From assembly GCA_035635075.1 (NCBI GenBank), contig DASQBT010000108.1:1-32267 (forward strand): DNA of 32,267 bases, written 5' to 3'. A program made the position numbers and the translations under genes. Below the pieces are notes generated by a model that made no database searches, was not told where the DNA came from, and saw only the letters and a program-made list of their open reading frames with translations. How positions within the stretch are numbered: the stretch's first letter is position 1; every line of letters starts with the position of its first letter. Source of the stretch: DASQBT01 sp035635075. GTDB lineage: Bacteria > Pseudomonadota > Gammaproteobacteria > Burkholderiales > Thiobacillaceae. This document shows positions 23,357-31,973 of the stretch, piece by piece.

Positions 23357-25237
23357 TTACGTAGTCATGGATTGTACGGAATCCTCGCTCGTTGTGTCCT
23401 GGCTAGGCAGGATTTCTTTCAATTCGGCGCGCAACTCCACCGCCAATTCGTCCAGTTCAGTAATGACAAGCCGCAGTGTGGTGCCGGGCTCCACGGGTGG
23501 CAGGCCCGCCACCCGGGTGATGAAGGGGATCTCGTCAAACCGCACCAGATCGTCCCGAATGACCTTAGCCGTCATTTCCTTGCGCTGTTCCTGCGCCAGC
23601 CAGCGCAGGCACCAGTAGCGCTCCATTTTGCGCTGTAACTCTGCATAGGCGTCATAGGCCAGTTCAAAGTCCCGCACCGTGGCAAACAGCAATTCGCTGC
23701 GCGGCGGGTAGACGGGCGGTTCTTGCCGCAGCAGGCTGAGGAGTTGGCGTTGGTTCACCAGGTCAACATAGCGGCGCAGGGGCGAGGAGGACCAGGCGTA
23801 GTTTTCCACTCCCAGCCCTTGATGGGGTCCAGGCTGGGTCGCCATACGGGTCTTGCCCTGGCTCTGGTTGCGGTAAATGCCCGGGACGCGGTTTTCCGCC
23901 AGCCAGCTTCCCCAGGTCGCGTTGGTCAGTATCATCAACTCGGACACCACCTTGTCAATCGGGCTGCCGCGGCGTCGCGGTTCGATCAGGATGCGGCCGT
24001 TCTCGATCTTGAAGTTGTAGTCCACACGATTGGTTTGATTGGCCGCGCCCCTGGACCCCTCAAGGCTCGCGGCAAAGCCCCAAAGCCATTCGAGTTCTTT
24101 GCGATAGGGGTAGTCGGGGCCGGCAACGCCGATCGTATCTTCGTTGAACTGCATGTCCAGGCTTTCGTGGCGCAAGTTGGCTGCGATGCGGACCTTTTCC
24201 AACCGCGTCTCCGTCGTACTAACGCGAAAATCTGGCGCCACGCTGAGGTAGAGTGACAGGGCCGGACAATCCCGTTGTTCCCCCAGGGTGTAATGGTGAA
24301 TGACGGCATCCGGCAGCATGGTGATCTTCCCGCCAGGGTAATAGACCGTCGACAGCCGGTCCCGCGCCAGGTGGTCCAACGGAGAACCGGGTGGGATGCC
24401 CAGGGCCGGGCAGGCAATGTGGATGCCGACCCGTATCGATCCATCCGGCTGAAACACCACCGAAAATGCGTCGTCGATTTCCGTGGTCATCGCATCGTCC
24501 ATGGAAAATGCAGCCACGTCCGCAAGAGGCAGGTCGGGCGGATCCATGGCTTCGTGGATGGCGGGAGCTTCGATTCCCTTTGGAAAATGCTCAAGCAGAA
24601 AGGCCTGCATGTGAAACGCTTCCCGGTCGGGGATGGCCCCGCAGTGATCCAGCAATTGCATCGGCGACAACCCAGCCTGCCTGCAAGCGTCGTCAAAGGC
24701 CTTGAACTCAAGCGTATTCTTGTCCGGTTTGAGGGCGATACGGGGCGTCAGGTGGGCAAAAGCTTCGGGCAGGCGGTATTGAAGCAACTCGGCGACCCAG
24801 GCGGCGATTTGTTGCGCCTCCCGCTGCTTGCGCTCCAGCCCCGCCTTGGCGGCGGCCAGCGCTTCGGCAGGCGCGGGCTTGTAGCGGCCCTTGCCTTTCT
24901 TGTAGAAATACATGGGCGACTCGTGCAAGCGCAGGAGTATGCCGGCGGATTCGGCCGGCCCAGGCGGGTGGCCAAAATACTCGCGCGCCAGGGTTTGGTA
25001 GTCGAACTCATTGGGGCCCGCGGCTTCCCAGAGAAAGTCCGGGTCCGCTTCATCGCGAATTGCGCTGGCCTGCTGCTGAAACTCCTGCGGGCCGGGTGCG
25101 TCAAAGCGCAGCGCCACCTTCTCGACCTTGAGCTTGAAGCGCTTGCCGCTGGGTGATTCCACCTGCAGGGTGGCATCGGTTTCCTGCATGATGCGGCCGG
25201 TCTTGAACTGGCCATCTTCTTCGTAAAAGGCAAACAT
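23357..25237 (-). CDS. RNase II/RNB-domain exoribonuclease-like protein
   Basis: The 626-residue protein has an N-terminal small domain (about 1-50), a helical middle, and an RNB catalytic domain (about 240-520) with MDDAMTTEIDDAFSV (246-260), whose acidic residues match the metal-binding Asp cluster of RNase II. YYPGGKITMLPD and SSPLRRYVDLVNQRQLLSLL are further family motifs. The C-terminus resembles a degenerate S1-type domain. It probably degrades RNA 3' to 5'. A good AAAGGA ribosome-binding site precedes the ATG. The N-terminal cold-shock domains of E. coli RNase II are not obvious, placing it in a distinct subfamily. It lies between yqiA and tonB. Confidence 0.9.
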   Translation of the reverse strand: MFAFYEEDGQFKTGRIMQETDATLQVESPSGKRFKLKVEKVALRFDAPGPQEFQQQASAIRDEADPDFLWEAAGPNEFDYQTLAREYFGHPPGPAESAGILLRLHESPMYFYKKGKGRYKPAPAEALAAAKAGLERKQREAQQIAAWVAELLQYRLPEAFAHLTPRIALKPDKNTLEFKAFDDACRQAGLSPMQLLDHCGAIPDREAFHMQAFLLEHFPKGIEAPAIHEAMDPPDLPLADVAAFSMDDAMTTEIDDAFSVVFQPDGSIRVGIHIACPALGIPPGSPLDHLARDRLSTVYYPGGKITMLPDAVIHHYTLGEQRDCPALSLYLSVAPDFRVSTTETRLEKVRIAANLRHESLDMQFNEDTIGVAGPDYPYRKELEWLWGFAASLEGSRGAANQTNRVDYNFKIENGRILIEPRRRGSPIDKVVSELMILTNATWGSWLAENRVPGIYRNQSQGKTRMATQPGPHQGLGVENYAWSSSPLRRYVDLVNQRQLLSLLRQEPPVYPPRSELLFATVRDFELAYDAYAELQRKMERYWCLRWLAQEQRKEMTAKVIRDDLVRFDEIPFITRVAGLPPVEPGTTLRLVITELDELAVELRAELKEILPSQDTTSEDSVQSMTT

Positions 25238-25253
25238 AATTCCTTTAAGACAA

Positions 25254-25311
25254 AGGACGCAGAGAACCCCGCCAATGCCTTGGCTGGTTTGCTCTCCGGC
25301 CCTTGCGTCCT
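25254..25311. repeat. Inverted repeat between the YqiA-like and RNase genes
   Basis: AGGACGCA (25254-25261) and TGCGTCCT (25304-25311) form perfect 8-bp arms, continued inward by GAGA (25262-25265 region) and TCTC (25292-25296 region) with an offset. The arms enclose about 42 bp and sit inside the operon. AAAGGACGCAGAG-like words recur in many proteobacterial genomes, so this may be a dispersed palindromic repeat or an mRNA processing hairpin. No other copy is in this window. Confidence 0.4.
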
Positions 25312-25320
25312 CGGTGCAAA

Positions 25321-25878
25321 TTAAAAGCGATCGATACAGGAAAGAAGGTCAACAAAGCGTGTAAAGCCGTGATCGCCGCCCTGAAAGATAATTTGATGGC
25401 AATTCCGGTAATAATTCACCGCATCACGGTAGTCCAGAACGCTGTCGCCGGTCTCCAACAGCAGCAGCAGGTTTTCCGCGTGCCTGGGCTGGGGCAGATC
25501 GAAGCTGGCCAGGGCATCCAAATGGCTCTGGGTAAAGTCATAGGTTTCTTCCGTATAGTAGTTCTTGTTGGGACCCAGCGCGTCCCTCAGCAGAAGTTGC
25601 GGATGCACCGCGGGGTTGATGAGCGCCGCTTTGACCGAAGGATGCCTTGCCACCAGAACGGTGGCGTAAAACCCGCCTAGCGATGACCCGATCAGTCGTA
25701 CCGGATCGGGCGAACTGGCGAGAATCGCTTCCAGCAGCGCAACGGCCCTGGACGGCTGATGGGGCAGGTCAGGGCAGGCGAATTCATTTTCCCGACCCTG
25801 CGCCGTAAGCCACGCTCGAAGCTGCTGGGCCTTGCTTGAACCGGATGACGAGTTGAAGCCGTGGATATAGAGAATCAT
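25321..25878 (-). CDS. YqiA-like alpha/beta-hydrolase (UPF0227)
   Basis: The 185-residue protein is a compact alpha/beta-hydrolase. It opens MILYIHGFNSSSGSSKAQQL, carries the nucleophile elbow GSSLGGFYA (Ser near 85), a putative acid in LLETGDSVLDYRDA, and the catalytic His in GGDHGFTRF. YqiA-family proteins are small esterases that hydrolyse short acyl esters in vitro; the natural substrate is unknown. The ATG overlaps the mpl stop as ATGA, so it is translationally coupled to peptidoglycan recycling. Confidence 0.9.
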   Translation of the reverse strand: MILYIHGFNSSSGSSKAQQLRAWLTAQGRENEFACPDLPHQPSRAVALLEAILASSPDPVRLIGSSLGGFYATVLVARHPSVKAALINPAVHPQLLLRDALGPNKNYYTEETYDFTQSHLDALASFDLPQPRHAENLLLLLETGDSVLDYRDAVNYYRNCHQIIFQGGDHGFTRFVDLLSCIDRF

Positions 25879-27218
25879 CGCGCCAGCCGATCCAGGAGTT
25901 TTTCGTGTATGCCGCCAAAGCTACCGTTGCTCATCACCACAATATGATCCCCAGGACGGGCCTGACGGACAATGGAGCTGACCAGCGCATCGAGATCGGT
26001 TTGCACTTCGGCACGGCCATTCATGGAAGCAAAGACTTCATTTGCATCCCAGCCTAGGTTGGCGCCGAAGCAGAAGGTCATGTCTGCCCGCTCAAGACTC
26101 GCGGGAAGCTGGGCTTTCATGGCACCCAGCCTCATGGTGTTGGAGCGCGGTTCGAGCACAGCCAGGATGCGCGCGCTCCCGACCTTGTTGCGCAGACCGC
26201 TTAACGTGGTCTCAATGGCAGTGGGGTGGTGGGCGAAGTCATCATAGACGGTAATCCCATTTACCCTTCCCCGTATCTCCATGCGTCGCTTGACGTTCTC
26301 AAACCGCGACAGGGCCTGGCACGATACTTTCGGCATGACGCCGGCATGGCGCGCACATGCGATGGCTCCAAGCGCGTTCATCCGGTTGTGTTCCCCTTGT
26401 AGGTTCCAGTCGACCTGGCCTAAATTCTCGCCTCTGAATCCAACCCGGAAGCTGGATTCGCTGCCTTCCGCTGCCCAGTCTTGAGTTGCGCCAAACCACT
26501 CCACCGGAGTCCAACAGCCGCGCTCGATGACGCGCCGCAGATTCGCGTCCCGGCCGTTGGCGATGATCAGTCCTTCTCCGGGAATGGTGCGCACCAGATG
26601 GTGGAACTGGGTTTCAATGGCTGCAAGATCGGGAAAAATATCTGCGTGGTCGTATTCCAGGTTGTTCAGCAACACAGTTCGCGGCCGGTAATGGACAAAC
26701 TTGGAACGCTTGTCGAAAAAGGCCGTGTCGTATTCATCAGCCTCGATGACGAAGAAATGTGAGTCGGTAAGGCGTGCCGAGATGCCGAAATTCTGCGGAA
26801 TGCCGCCGATCAGAAAACCCGGATTCAGGCCGGCATCCTCCAAGATCCAGGCCAGCATGGCAGACGTCGTGGTCTTTCCGTGGGTGCCGGCTACCGCCAG
26901 AACCCATTTGTTCCTGAGTACGTTTTCCGCCAGCCATTGCGGGCCGGAAATATAGGCAAGCCCGCGATTGAGGATTTCTTCCATCAGGGCTTGCTTTCCG
27001 CGGCTGACCACATTGCCGATCACGAAAATGTCTGCACCGATGCCAGCCTGATCGGCGGTGAATCCCTCGATGAGATCTATGTCCAGCGCGCGCAGCTGAT
27101 CGGACATCGGCGGATAGACCTGGGCATCGCATCCGGTCACCCTGTGCCCTGCGTGCTTGGCGATGGCCGCGATGCCGCCCATGAAGGTGCCGCAGATACC
27201 AAGAATGTGGATGTGCAT
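25875..27218 (-). CDS. mpl: Mpl, UDP-MurNAc:L-Ala-gamma-D-Glu-meso-DAP ligase
   Basis: The product from the ATG at 27218 has 447 residues. It is a Mur ligase with the Mpl N-terminal signature MHIHILGICGTFMGGIAAIA (distinguishing it from MurC), the ATP P-loop VAGTHGKTTT (about 109-118), and YDDFAHHPTAIETTLSG plus LEPRSNTMRLG in the later domains. It reattaches recycled murein tripeptide to UDP-MurNAc in the cytoplasm. A TATAAT (27248-27243, minus strand) lies about 24 bp before this ATG and below an upstream in-frame ATG at 27266, supporting the shorter start. It leads mpl-yqiA-RNase-tonB. Confidence 0.95.
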   Translation of the reverse strand: MHIHILGICGTFMGGIAAIAKHAGHRVTGCDAQVYPPMSDQLRALDIDLIEGFTADQAGIGADIFVIGNVVSRGKQALMEEILNRGLAYISGPQWLAENVLRNKWVLAVAGTHGKTTTSAMLAWILEDAGLNPGFLIGGIPQNFGISARLTDSHFFVIEADEYDTAFFDKRSKFVHYRPRTVLLNNLEYDHADIFPDLAAIETQFHHLVRTIPGEGLIIANGRDANLRRVIERGCWTPVEWFGATQDWAAEGSESSFRVGFRGENLGQVDWNLQGEHNRMNALGAIACARHAGVMPKVSCQALSRFENVKRRMEIRGRVNGITVYDDFAHHPTAIETTLSGLRNKVGSARILAVLEPRSNTMRLGAMKAQLPASLERADMTFCFGANLGWDANEVFASMNGRAEVQTDLDALVSSIVRQARPGDHIVVMSNGSFGGIHEKLLDRLAR

Positions 27219-27242
27219 GGCGCGGTAAGCGATAAAACCGAA

Positions 27243-27248
27243 ATTATA
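27243..27248 (-). promoter_or_regulatory. -10 element for the mpl operon
   Basis: A perfect TATAAT on the minus strand ends 24 bp before the mpl ATG. The hexamer 17 bp upstream (TCGGTA) is a poor -35, so the assignment rests on the -10 alone. Confidence 0.4.
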
Positions 27249-27302
27249 CGGTTGGGGCTCCGGCATACCGAAATCAAGCCGAAACCGCGCCTTGTGACAG
27301 GT

Positions 27303-29285
27303 CTAGGTTCGGTCGACGCCGTTCTGGCTTAAGTGGGTGAGCAGCGAGCGCAGCCGTGCTGGGCGCAGGGGTTTATGCAAGACTGCAAGGCCGGCCTGGT
27401 TCAAGGTTTGGATGCTTTCCGGCGCGGTGTCTCCAGTCAGAATGACGGCAGGCAAGTCGGCGCCGTAACGGGAGCGGAAAGCTTCCACTACGTTCACGCC
27501 GTTCGTGTCGCCTGGCAGGCGGTAGTCGGAAATCACCACATCCGGTTTCAGCGCGGTCTCGTCCAATACCTTCATTGCCTCTGCCGGTGTCTTGCTTGCG
27601 ACAAGATCGATTTTCCAGCTGTCGAACAACTCCTCCATTGCCCGCAGAATTGTGTCCTCATCATCGATGAGGACGGCCAGACCAATGTTCAGGGCGCCGG
27701 TCTGAACAGATGGCTGGCGGGCTCTCCCCGCCAGGTGGGCCGAGCCCAGGGGGACCTGAACGGCAAATACGGATCCGTGCCCGACGCGGGACTTGAGCGT
27801 GACGGGGCTGTCAAGCAGCTTGGACAGACGCGACACGATGGCGAGTCCCAAGCCAAGCCCTTTGCTGCGGTCGCGTTCAGGGTTGCTGAGTTGGACAAAT
27901 TCCTGGAATACGGTGTCCCATTGCTGTTCAGGTATCCCCTGACCACTGTCCCAGACCTGGAAAAGCAAGGTTTTCCCGCGTCGGCGGCAGCCCAGCAAAA
28001 TCCCCCCATGGTCGGTGTAGCGAATGGCGTTTGTCACCAGGTTCAAGAGAATGCGTTCCAGAAGAAGAGGATCGCTATGAACAACCCATTCGCAGGGGTG
28101 AACTCTCAGCGTGAGCCCTTTTTCCAACGCCAGGGGGACAAACTGCTTCTTCAGCCTTTCCATGAGGCAGGCAACCGGAAAGTGTTCGGCGTGGACCTCT
28201 ATTACGCCTGCATCAAGGCGCGAAAGGTCCAGCAGTGAATTGAATAGCATTTCCATGGCGTCCACCGAAGCCTCGATGTGATCCACCATGCTCCGGAGTT
28301 CGGGTGACTGGATGCGGTCCTTCAGGGCCCCGACAATCAGCACCAGGGCGTGCAGGGGTTGACGTAGATCGTGGCTGGCAGCCGCGAAGAATTTGGATTT
28401 TGCGATGTTGGCCCGTTCAGCCTGGTCCTTCTGTTCGGCGAGCTTGGCAGTTGCTTCGAGAATCCTCTCTTCCAGCCGCGTTTGATGTTCATAGAGCGCT
28501 TGCGCCATGCGGTTAATACCACGTTCAAGCTGGCCGACCTCTCCGCCGGTGTCTTCCGTCACACGCACCCTGAATTCACCTTGGGCGATTCGTCGGACGG
28601 CATTGGAAACGTCCTGGATTTGACCGGTTAACCGATTTGACAGCCGCCAGACAAAGACAGCGGTTGCCGCCAAGGCAGCCAGCAACAGGAGTCCGGCCGA
28701 TACCAGGAGCACGTTCTTCTGCGCGGCAATGGGCTGGGTGCTGAGGCCGACCATGGCGTGGCCGAGAGGTGATGCCGCAATTGCAGGGACATTCGCGACA
28801 CCGGCGAAATCATCGGGATCGGGTACTGCGGGAAGCTTGATCGGTTCGGCCCGGTAAAGCACCCCATCGAGCAGGTGGGCATGATGGTCCGCTAACAGCG
28901 CGAGCAATCTGGATGGGGTTTGGGGGAGTTCGCCATTTTGCGCCTGTAAGGGGCCATGCGCTTCAAAGATGCCTGCGTAGGCCAATGTCGTCTGACTGAG
29001 CTCCTGGTGAGCGATTTGGTTGAGCAATTCATGATTGCCACTGACAAGGGCATACTGCGCCGACGCCGCAAGCAACCGCGCTGCATGGAGAGCTCGGTCA
29101 TCCAGCTCCTGCTGGGCTTTCAACATGCTTTGATGGGTGAAATACACGGTCAGTGCAGCGGCGATAAGCATGGAGGGAAGGATTGCGATAAAAAGAATGC
29201 GGGTGCGTATTCCCGCGTTTCCCGCAATCCGTCTCCACAGATGCGCCAGACCACTTAAGCGACTACGAGAGGCAGAACGGGGCAC
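27303..29285 (-). CDS. Hybrid sensor histidine kinase with C-terminal receiver
   Basis: The 660-residue protein has a membrane helix (about 29-49), a periplasmic sensor region of about 140 residues, a second helix (about 193-213), a HAMP domain (about 214-267), a coiled coil, a HisKA domain with His305 in AAASHDLRQPLHAL, and a HATPase domain with NLVTNAIRYTDHGG, VWDSGQGI and KGLGLGLAIVSRL. The C-terminal receiver (about 535-650) has Asp587 in VVISDYRLPG and Lys638 in LHKPLRP. The periplasmic domain shows no motif I can name. It starts 5 bp after the response regulator gene, at a GTG, so they form a two-component pair. The signal is unknown. Confidence 0.9.
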   Translation of the reverse strand: MPRSASRSRLSGLAHLWRRIAGNAGIRTRILFIAILPSMLIAAALTVYFTHQSMLKAQQELDDRALHAARLLAASAQYALVSGNHELLNQIAHQELSQTTLAYAGIFEAHGPLQAQNGELPQTPSRLLALLADHHAHLLDGVLYRAEPIKLPAVPDPDDFAGVANVPAIAASPLGHAMVGLSTQPIAAQKNVLLVSAGLLLLAALAATAVFVWRLSNRLTGQIQDVSNAVRRIAQGEFRVRVTEDTGGEVGQLERGINRMAQALYEHQTRLEERILEATAKLAEQKDQAERANIAKSKFFAAASHDLRQPLHALVLIVGALKDRIQSPELRSMVDHIEASVDAMEMLFNSLLDLSRLDAGVIEVHAEHFPVACLMERLKKQFVPLALEKGLTLRVHPCEWVVHSDPLLLERILLNLVTNAIRYTDHGGILLGCRRRGKTLLFQVWDSGQGIPEQQWDTVFQEFVQLSNPERDRSKGLGLGLAIVSRLSKLLDSPVTLKSRVGHGSVFAVQVPLGSAHLAGRARQPSVQTGALNIGLAVLIDDEDTILRAMEELFDSWKIDLVASKTPAEAMKVLDETALKPDVVISDYRLPGDTNGVNVVEAFRSRYGADLPAVILTGDTAPESIQTLNQAGLAVLHKPLRPARLRSLLTHLSQNGVDRT

Positions 29286-29290
29286 AATGT

Positions 29291-29950
29291 TCAGGGGTTA
29301 AATTCCGACAAGCCTGAATCAAGACCAAACTGTCTGGCGGCGATCACCGCCTCGGTCCGGTTGTTGACATTGAGAGCACGAAAGATGGCAGCCACATGGA
29401 TCTTCACCGTTCCTTCAGTCAGGTCGAGCCTGCGCGCGATCGACTTGTTGGGCAGGCCTTGCAGCAGGCCGCGCAGCACTTCCATCTGTCGTGTGGTCAA
29501 GGCCACGTCAGGCTGGGAAGCAGATGGAGCGGGACTCAGCCTGACGTCGGGTCCTGATTGATTGATGAGATCCGGCATATATATTCCTCCTGATAACACT
29601 CGTTGCAGAGCCTGGAGGATCACGGAACTAGACGAAGACTTGAGGACGTAGCCAAGGGCTCCAGCGTTTAGGGACTGTTCGATGTCCTGAACGGATTCGG
29701 AGGCGGACAGAATGACCAGCGGTATGTCCGGGAAGCGACGGCGAAATTCGCGAATGCCTTGGTGGCCCGGCGAACCGGGCATATTCAGGTCAATCAAGGC
29801 CAAGTCCAGGTCGGGATGAATTCCGGCCTGCACAAACAGGCTCGGGTAGTCGTGGGCATCCACGATCGTAGCTTGCGCCCCCAACTGACAGAGCACCTGC
29901 TTGACTCCTTCACGAAACAGCGGGTGGTCATCGGCAAGCAGTATTTTCAT
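29291..29950 (-). CDS. NarL/LuxR-type response regulator
   Basis: The 219-residue protein begins MKILLADDHPLFREGVKQVL. Its receiver domain has the acidic pair Asp7-Asp8 and phospho-acceptor Asp54 in LALIDLNMPGS. The C-terminal LuxR helix-turn-helix (about 150-210) contains ALTTRQMEVLRGLLQGLPNK and GTVKIHVAAIFRALNVNNRT. It should be a DNA-binding transcription regulator phosphorylated by the hybrid kinase encoded directly downstream. I prefer the ATG at 29950, where homology begins. It is divergent from the small exported protein at 30119, which may be a target; the shared intergenic region is 168 bp. Confidence 0.93.
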   Translation of the reverse strand: MKILLADDHPLFREGVKQVLCQLGAQATIVDAHDYPSLFVQAGIHPDLDLALIDLNMPGSPGHQGIREFRRRFPDIPLVILSASESVQDIEQSLNAGALGYVLKSSSSSVILQALQRVLSGGIYMPDLINQSGPDVRLSPAPSASQPDVALTTRQMEVLRGLLQGLPNKSIARRLDLTEGTVKIHVAAIFRALNVNNRTEAVIAARQFGLDSGLSEFNP

Positions 29951-30118
29951 CGTGTCATTTGCCAAGCCCTTGATACAAAACAAGAGTCCTATATACGTTT
30001 CATTGTGACAGGTGTTGCGTCAGCGGTGTCTATAACTTTTGGCATATGGCCTCCGGAAATAAACCCAACTAGGCTAAGGTATTCAGTTGGCCACGCTGGC
30101 CTTTGGAGGGTTGGCGAA
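29951..30118. promoter_or_regulatory. Divergent regulatory region between the response regulator and the small exported protein
   Basis: The 168 bp must serve both directions. Visible are a TATATA on the minus strand about 45 bp before the regulator start, an inverted repeat GGCCA-CGC-TGGCC (30089-30101) just before the ribosome-binding site of the plus gene, and a CATATG-centred sequence near 30043. None forms a full consensus promoter. A NarL-type operator could lie here, but cannot be identified by eye. Confidence 0.35.
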
Positions 30119-30442
30119 ATGAAAGCAGCTGTGGTCTTTCTTGTGGCCTTGGGTGGCGTTTCCGCGGCCCAGTCTGACGAGGCGGATAAGAACCTGCATG
30201 ACTGGCAGGTACGGCGCTTGATGCAACCGACCACCCAGGAACGACACCAGGAACAGTCCGGCAAGGTCTATATTTACGATGGCCTAACGGACAAGGAAGT
30301 CGACCGGGCTTTGAACCAGCATTTTGATCGGATGGAAGCAATGATGTTTGTCGGCACGGTCAAGACGGATTCCCAGGGACAACCGCTTAAGGACGATGAA
30401 ACGGGTCAGGTAATGCAAGAATCAGGAGGTTGTAGCAACTAA
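30119..30442 (+). CDS. Small exported protein of unknown function
   Basis: The ATG at 30119 is preceded by GGAGGG at good spacing. The 107-residue product has a signal peptide (MKAAVVFLVALGGVSAAQSD, cleavage likely after SAA) and a mature chain of about 90 residues, polar and acidic, with VYIYDGLTDKEVDRALNQHF and MEAMMFVGTVKTDSQGQPL. It ends GGCSN with its only Cys near the C-terminus. I recognise no family. A strong terminator follows, so it is a single-gene unit. Divergence from a response regulator suggests it may be regulated by that system, which is inference. Confidence 0.8.
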   Translation: MKAAVVFLVALGGVSAAQSDEADKNLHDWQVRRLMQPTTQERHQEQSGKVYIYDGLTDKEVDRALNQHFDRMEAMMFVGTVKTDSQGQPLKDDETGQVMQESGGCSN

Positions 30443-30498
30443 TCCAATCGCGCACCGTATTCTTCGCAATGGGACGGAGTGGCCGTCTCCTCCGGTTC

Positions 30499-30530
30499 GC
30501 CGGGCGTTAATCCCACCCGGCTATTTTTTT
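30499..30530 (+). terminator. Rho-independent terminator of the small exported protein gene
   Basis: GCCGGG (30499-30504) pairs with CCCGGC (30516-30521), a GC-rich 6-bp stem with an 11-base loop, followed directly by TATTTTTTT (30522-30530). It lies 57 bp past the stop and is the clearest terminator in the window. Confidence 0.8.
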
Positions 30531-30597
30531 GGAATCCCCGCCCCTATGGTGCAGCAGTGCTCGCAGCGCTCGGAAGCCGGAACCTCCAGGCAAGCAA

Positions 30598-30635
30598 GCA
30601 GGTTTTCGCCTGCCTCCGTCGGGGTGCTCCCGACG
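30598..30635. other. Two adjacent stem-loops between convergent genes
   Basis: GCAGG-TTTTCG-CCTGC (30598-30613) and CGTCGGG-GTGCT-CCCGACG (30617-30635) are perfect hairpins of 5 and 7 bp. They lie just past the stop of the ICMT-like gene on the minus strand. No T run follows in either direction, so they may stabilise the 3' end rather than terminate. Confidence 0.4.
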
Positions 30636-30667
30636 CGGACGGGACCTCACGCCCATGCACCAGCCCT

Positions 30668-31735
30668 TTAGATCACACCCGGAATGAAGCGATACTTCAC
30701 CCGTTGGCGGTAGCGGTCGTACTCGTCATCCACGCTGCGGAGGTGTCGTTCCTCGGTAAGGGCACGCAGCGCATAGATGAACGACCAGCCGCACATGGAC
30801 CCCACGATGAGCACTGCGGCGATCGGTGAACTATGCAGGGCATCCCACAGCGCCGGTTGCAGCCCGATCCACCAAGCGAGATTTTTGCATACATACGCCG
30901 GATGGCGGATGAAGCGGTAAGGCCCGCTTGCAACGATGCCCCGATGCGTCAGGTTGCTGGCCCTGAGGTTGAGAGCCACCGAGGCCCACGTGTAGACCCC
31001 CATAAGGCCTAGCAGGCAGAAATTCGCCGCCAAGTGCACGGCCGGATTGCCAAACTGGGGAAAATCCGTCGAGTGCCAGCCAAGCACCTGATTTGTAAGG
31101 CCATTGAACGGAGGATAGCACGCCAATGCTACGCCCCATCCTAGCCACGTGGGGTCTACAGAACGGATCTCGTTCTTGAGCCCCGGCAGTTCAACCAAGT
31201 AACCAACGGTATAGAAGAAGACGTCCAGGAACAGGATTAGCTGGAACAGGCACCAGTAGCCATTGGCGTTGAACACGTCCAGGAATCGGGTCGACAAGGC
31301 CCCAAACTGATGCGTCAAGCCCACGCCGTTGTTGACCATGACAATTACATGGTCTACCAGCCAAACAAGCATGAGCGGCGCAAAAAAGAACTTGAGAAGC
31401 AGGGTAAGCAGACCCAAACGCTCTTCATACGACCAGCCACCGCGCAAAACCGCTCCGGGCGAAGTTAGCAGCCGGCGTAGAGCGCGCAAGCACCAGATGG
31501 ACTTGGACATGCGTGGGGCCCGCTCCGTCAGGTAGAAAATTGCCAGCAACAGCGCATATCCCGCCGTGGCAGTCTGCAGGATCTGCCAGTGGCCGATCTC
31601 CCAGCCGTTGAATAGTGTCGTCTGTTGAGAAAAGAACTGCTGGTAGTAGGGAACCAGGCCGTAAAACATCCAGCCGGCCGCGATGATGATGGCGGTCGCG
31701 GACAGGTTGTGGAACCTCTGGCGAATGTGGGACAT
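30668..31735 (-). CDS. ICMT/NnrU-like integral membrane protein, putative methyltransferase
   Basis: From the ATG at 31735 the protein has 355 residues with about seven membrane helices. The C-terminal part has THRGIVASGPYRFIRHPAYV, then KNLAWWIG, and a late EERHLRSVDDEYDRYRQRVK. This RHPxY plus EE(x)HL arrangement is the hallmark of the isoprenylcysteine carboxyl methyltransferase-like fold, which binds S-adenosylmethionine at the membrane. The N-terminal 150 residues are extra hydrophobic helices beyond the usual domain. The bacterial substrate is unknown. A TTG start at 31792 would add 19 residues and is less likely. It sits alone, convergent with the small exported protein gene. Confidence 0.8.
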   Translation of the reverse strand: MSHIRQRFHNLSATAIIIAAGWMFYGLVPYYQQFFSQQTTLFNGWEIGHWQILQTATAGYALLLAIFYLTERAPRMSKSIWCLRALRRLLTSPGAVLRGGWSYEERLGLLTLLLKFFFAPLMLVWLVDHVIVMVNNGVGLTHQFGALSTRFLDVFNANGYWCLFQLILFLDVFFYTVGYLVELPGLKNEIRSVDPTWLGWGVALACYPPFNGLTNQVLGWHSTDFPQFGNPAVHLAANFCLLGLMGVYTWASVALNLRASNLTHRGIVASGPYRFIRHPAYVCKNLAWWIGLQPALWDALHSSPIAAVLIVGSMCGWSFIYALRALTEERHLRSVDDEYDRYRQRVKYRFIPGVI

Positions 31736-31973
31736 GCTGGGCGAATTATGCCGCAAGGCGCTCGTGCCTCGGAGTGCGAGTTGACCCGGCAAATTGGCGA
31801 ACTGTTGGAAACATCTCCCGCCTCGACTGTTTTTTGTACGGAATCAAAGGCTGCCTTTAGGGGCAGTCCAAGGCAGCAACAAGCAGGAGATGAGTACGGC
31901 CTGAGATGCTTGCCCTTCAAGCAGAACTCCGGTATTGAAGGGATTAAATTTCAGCGCAGCGTTTGTGGCCATT

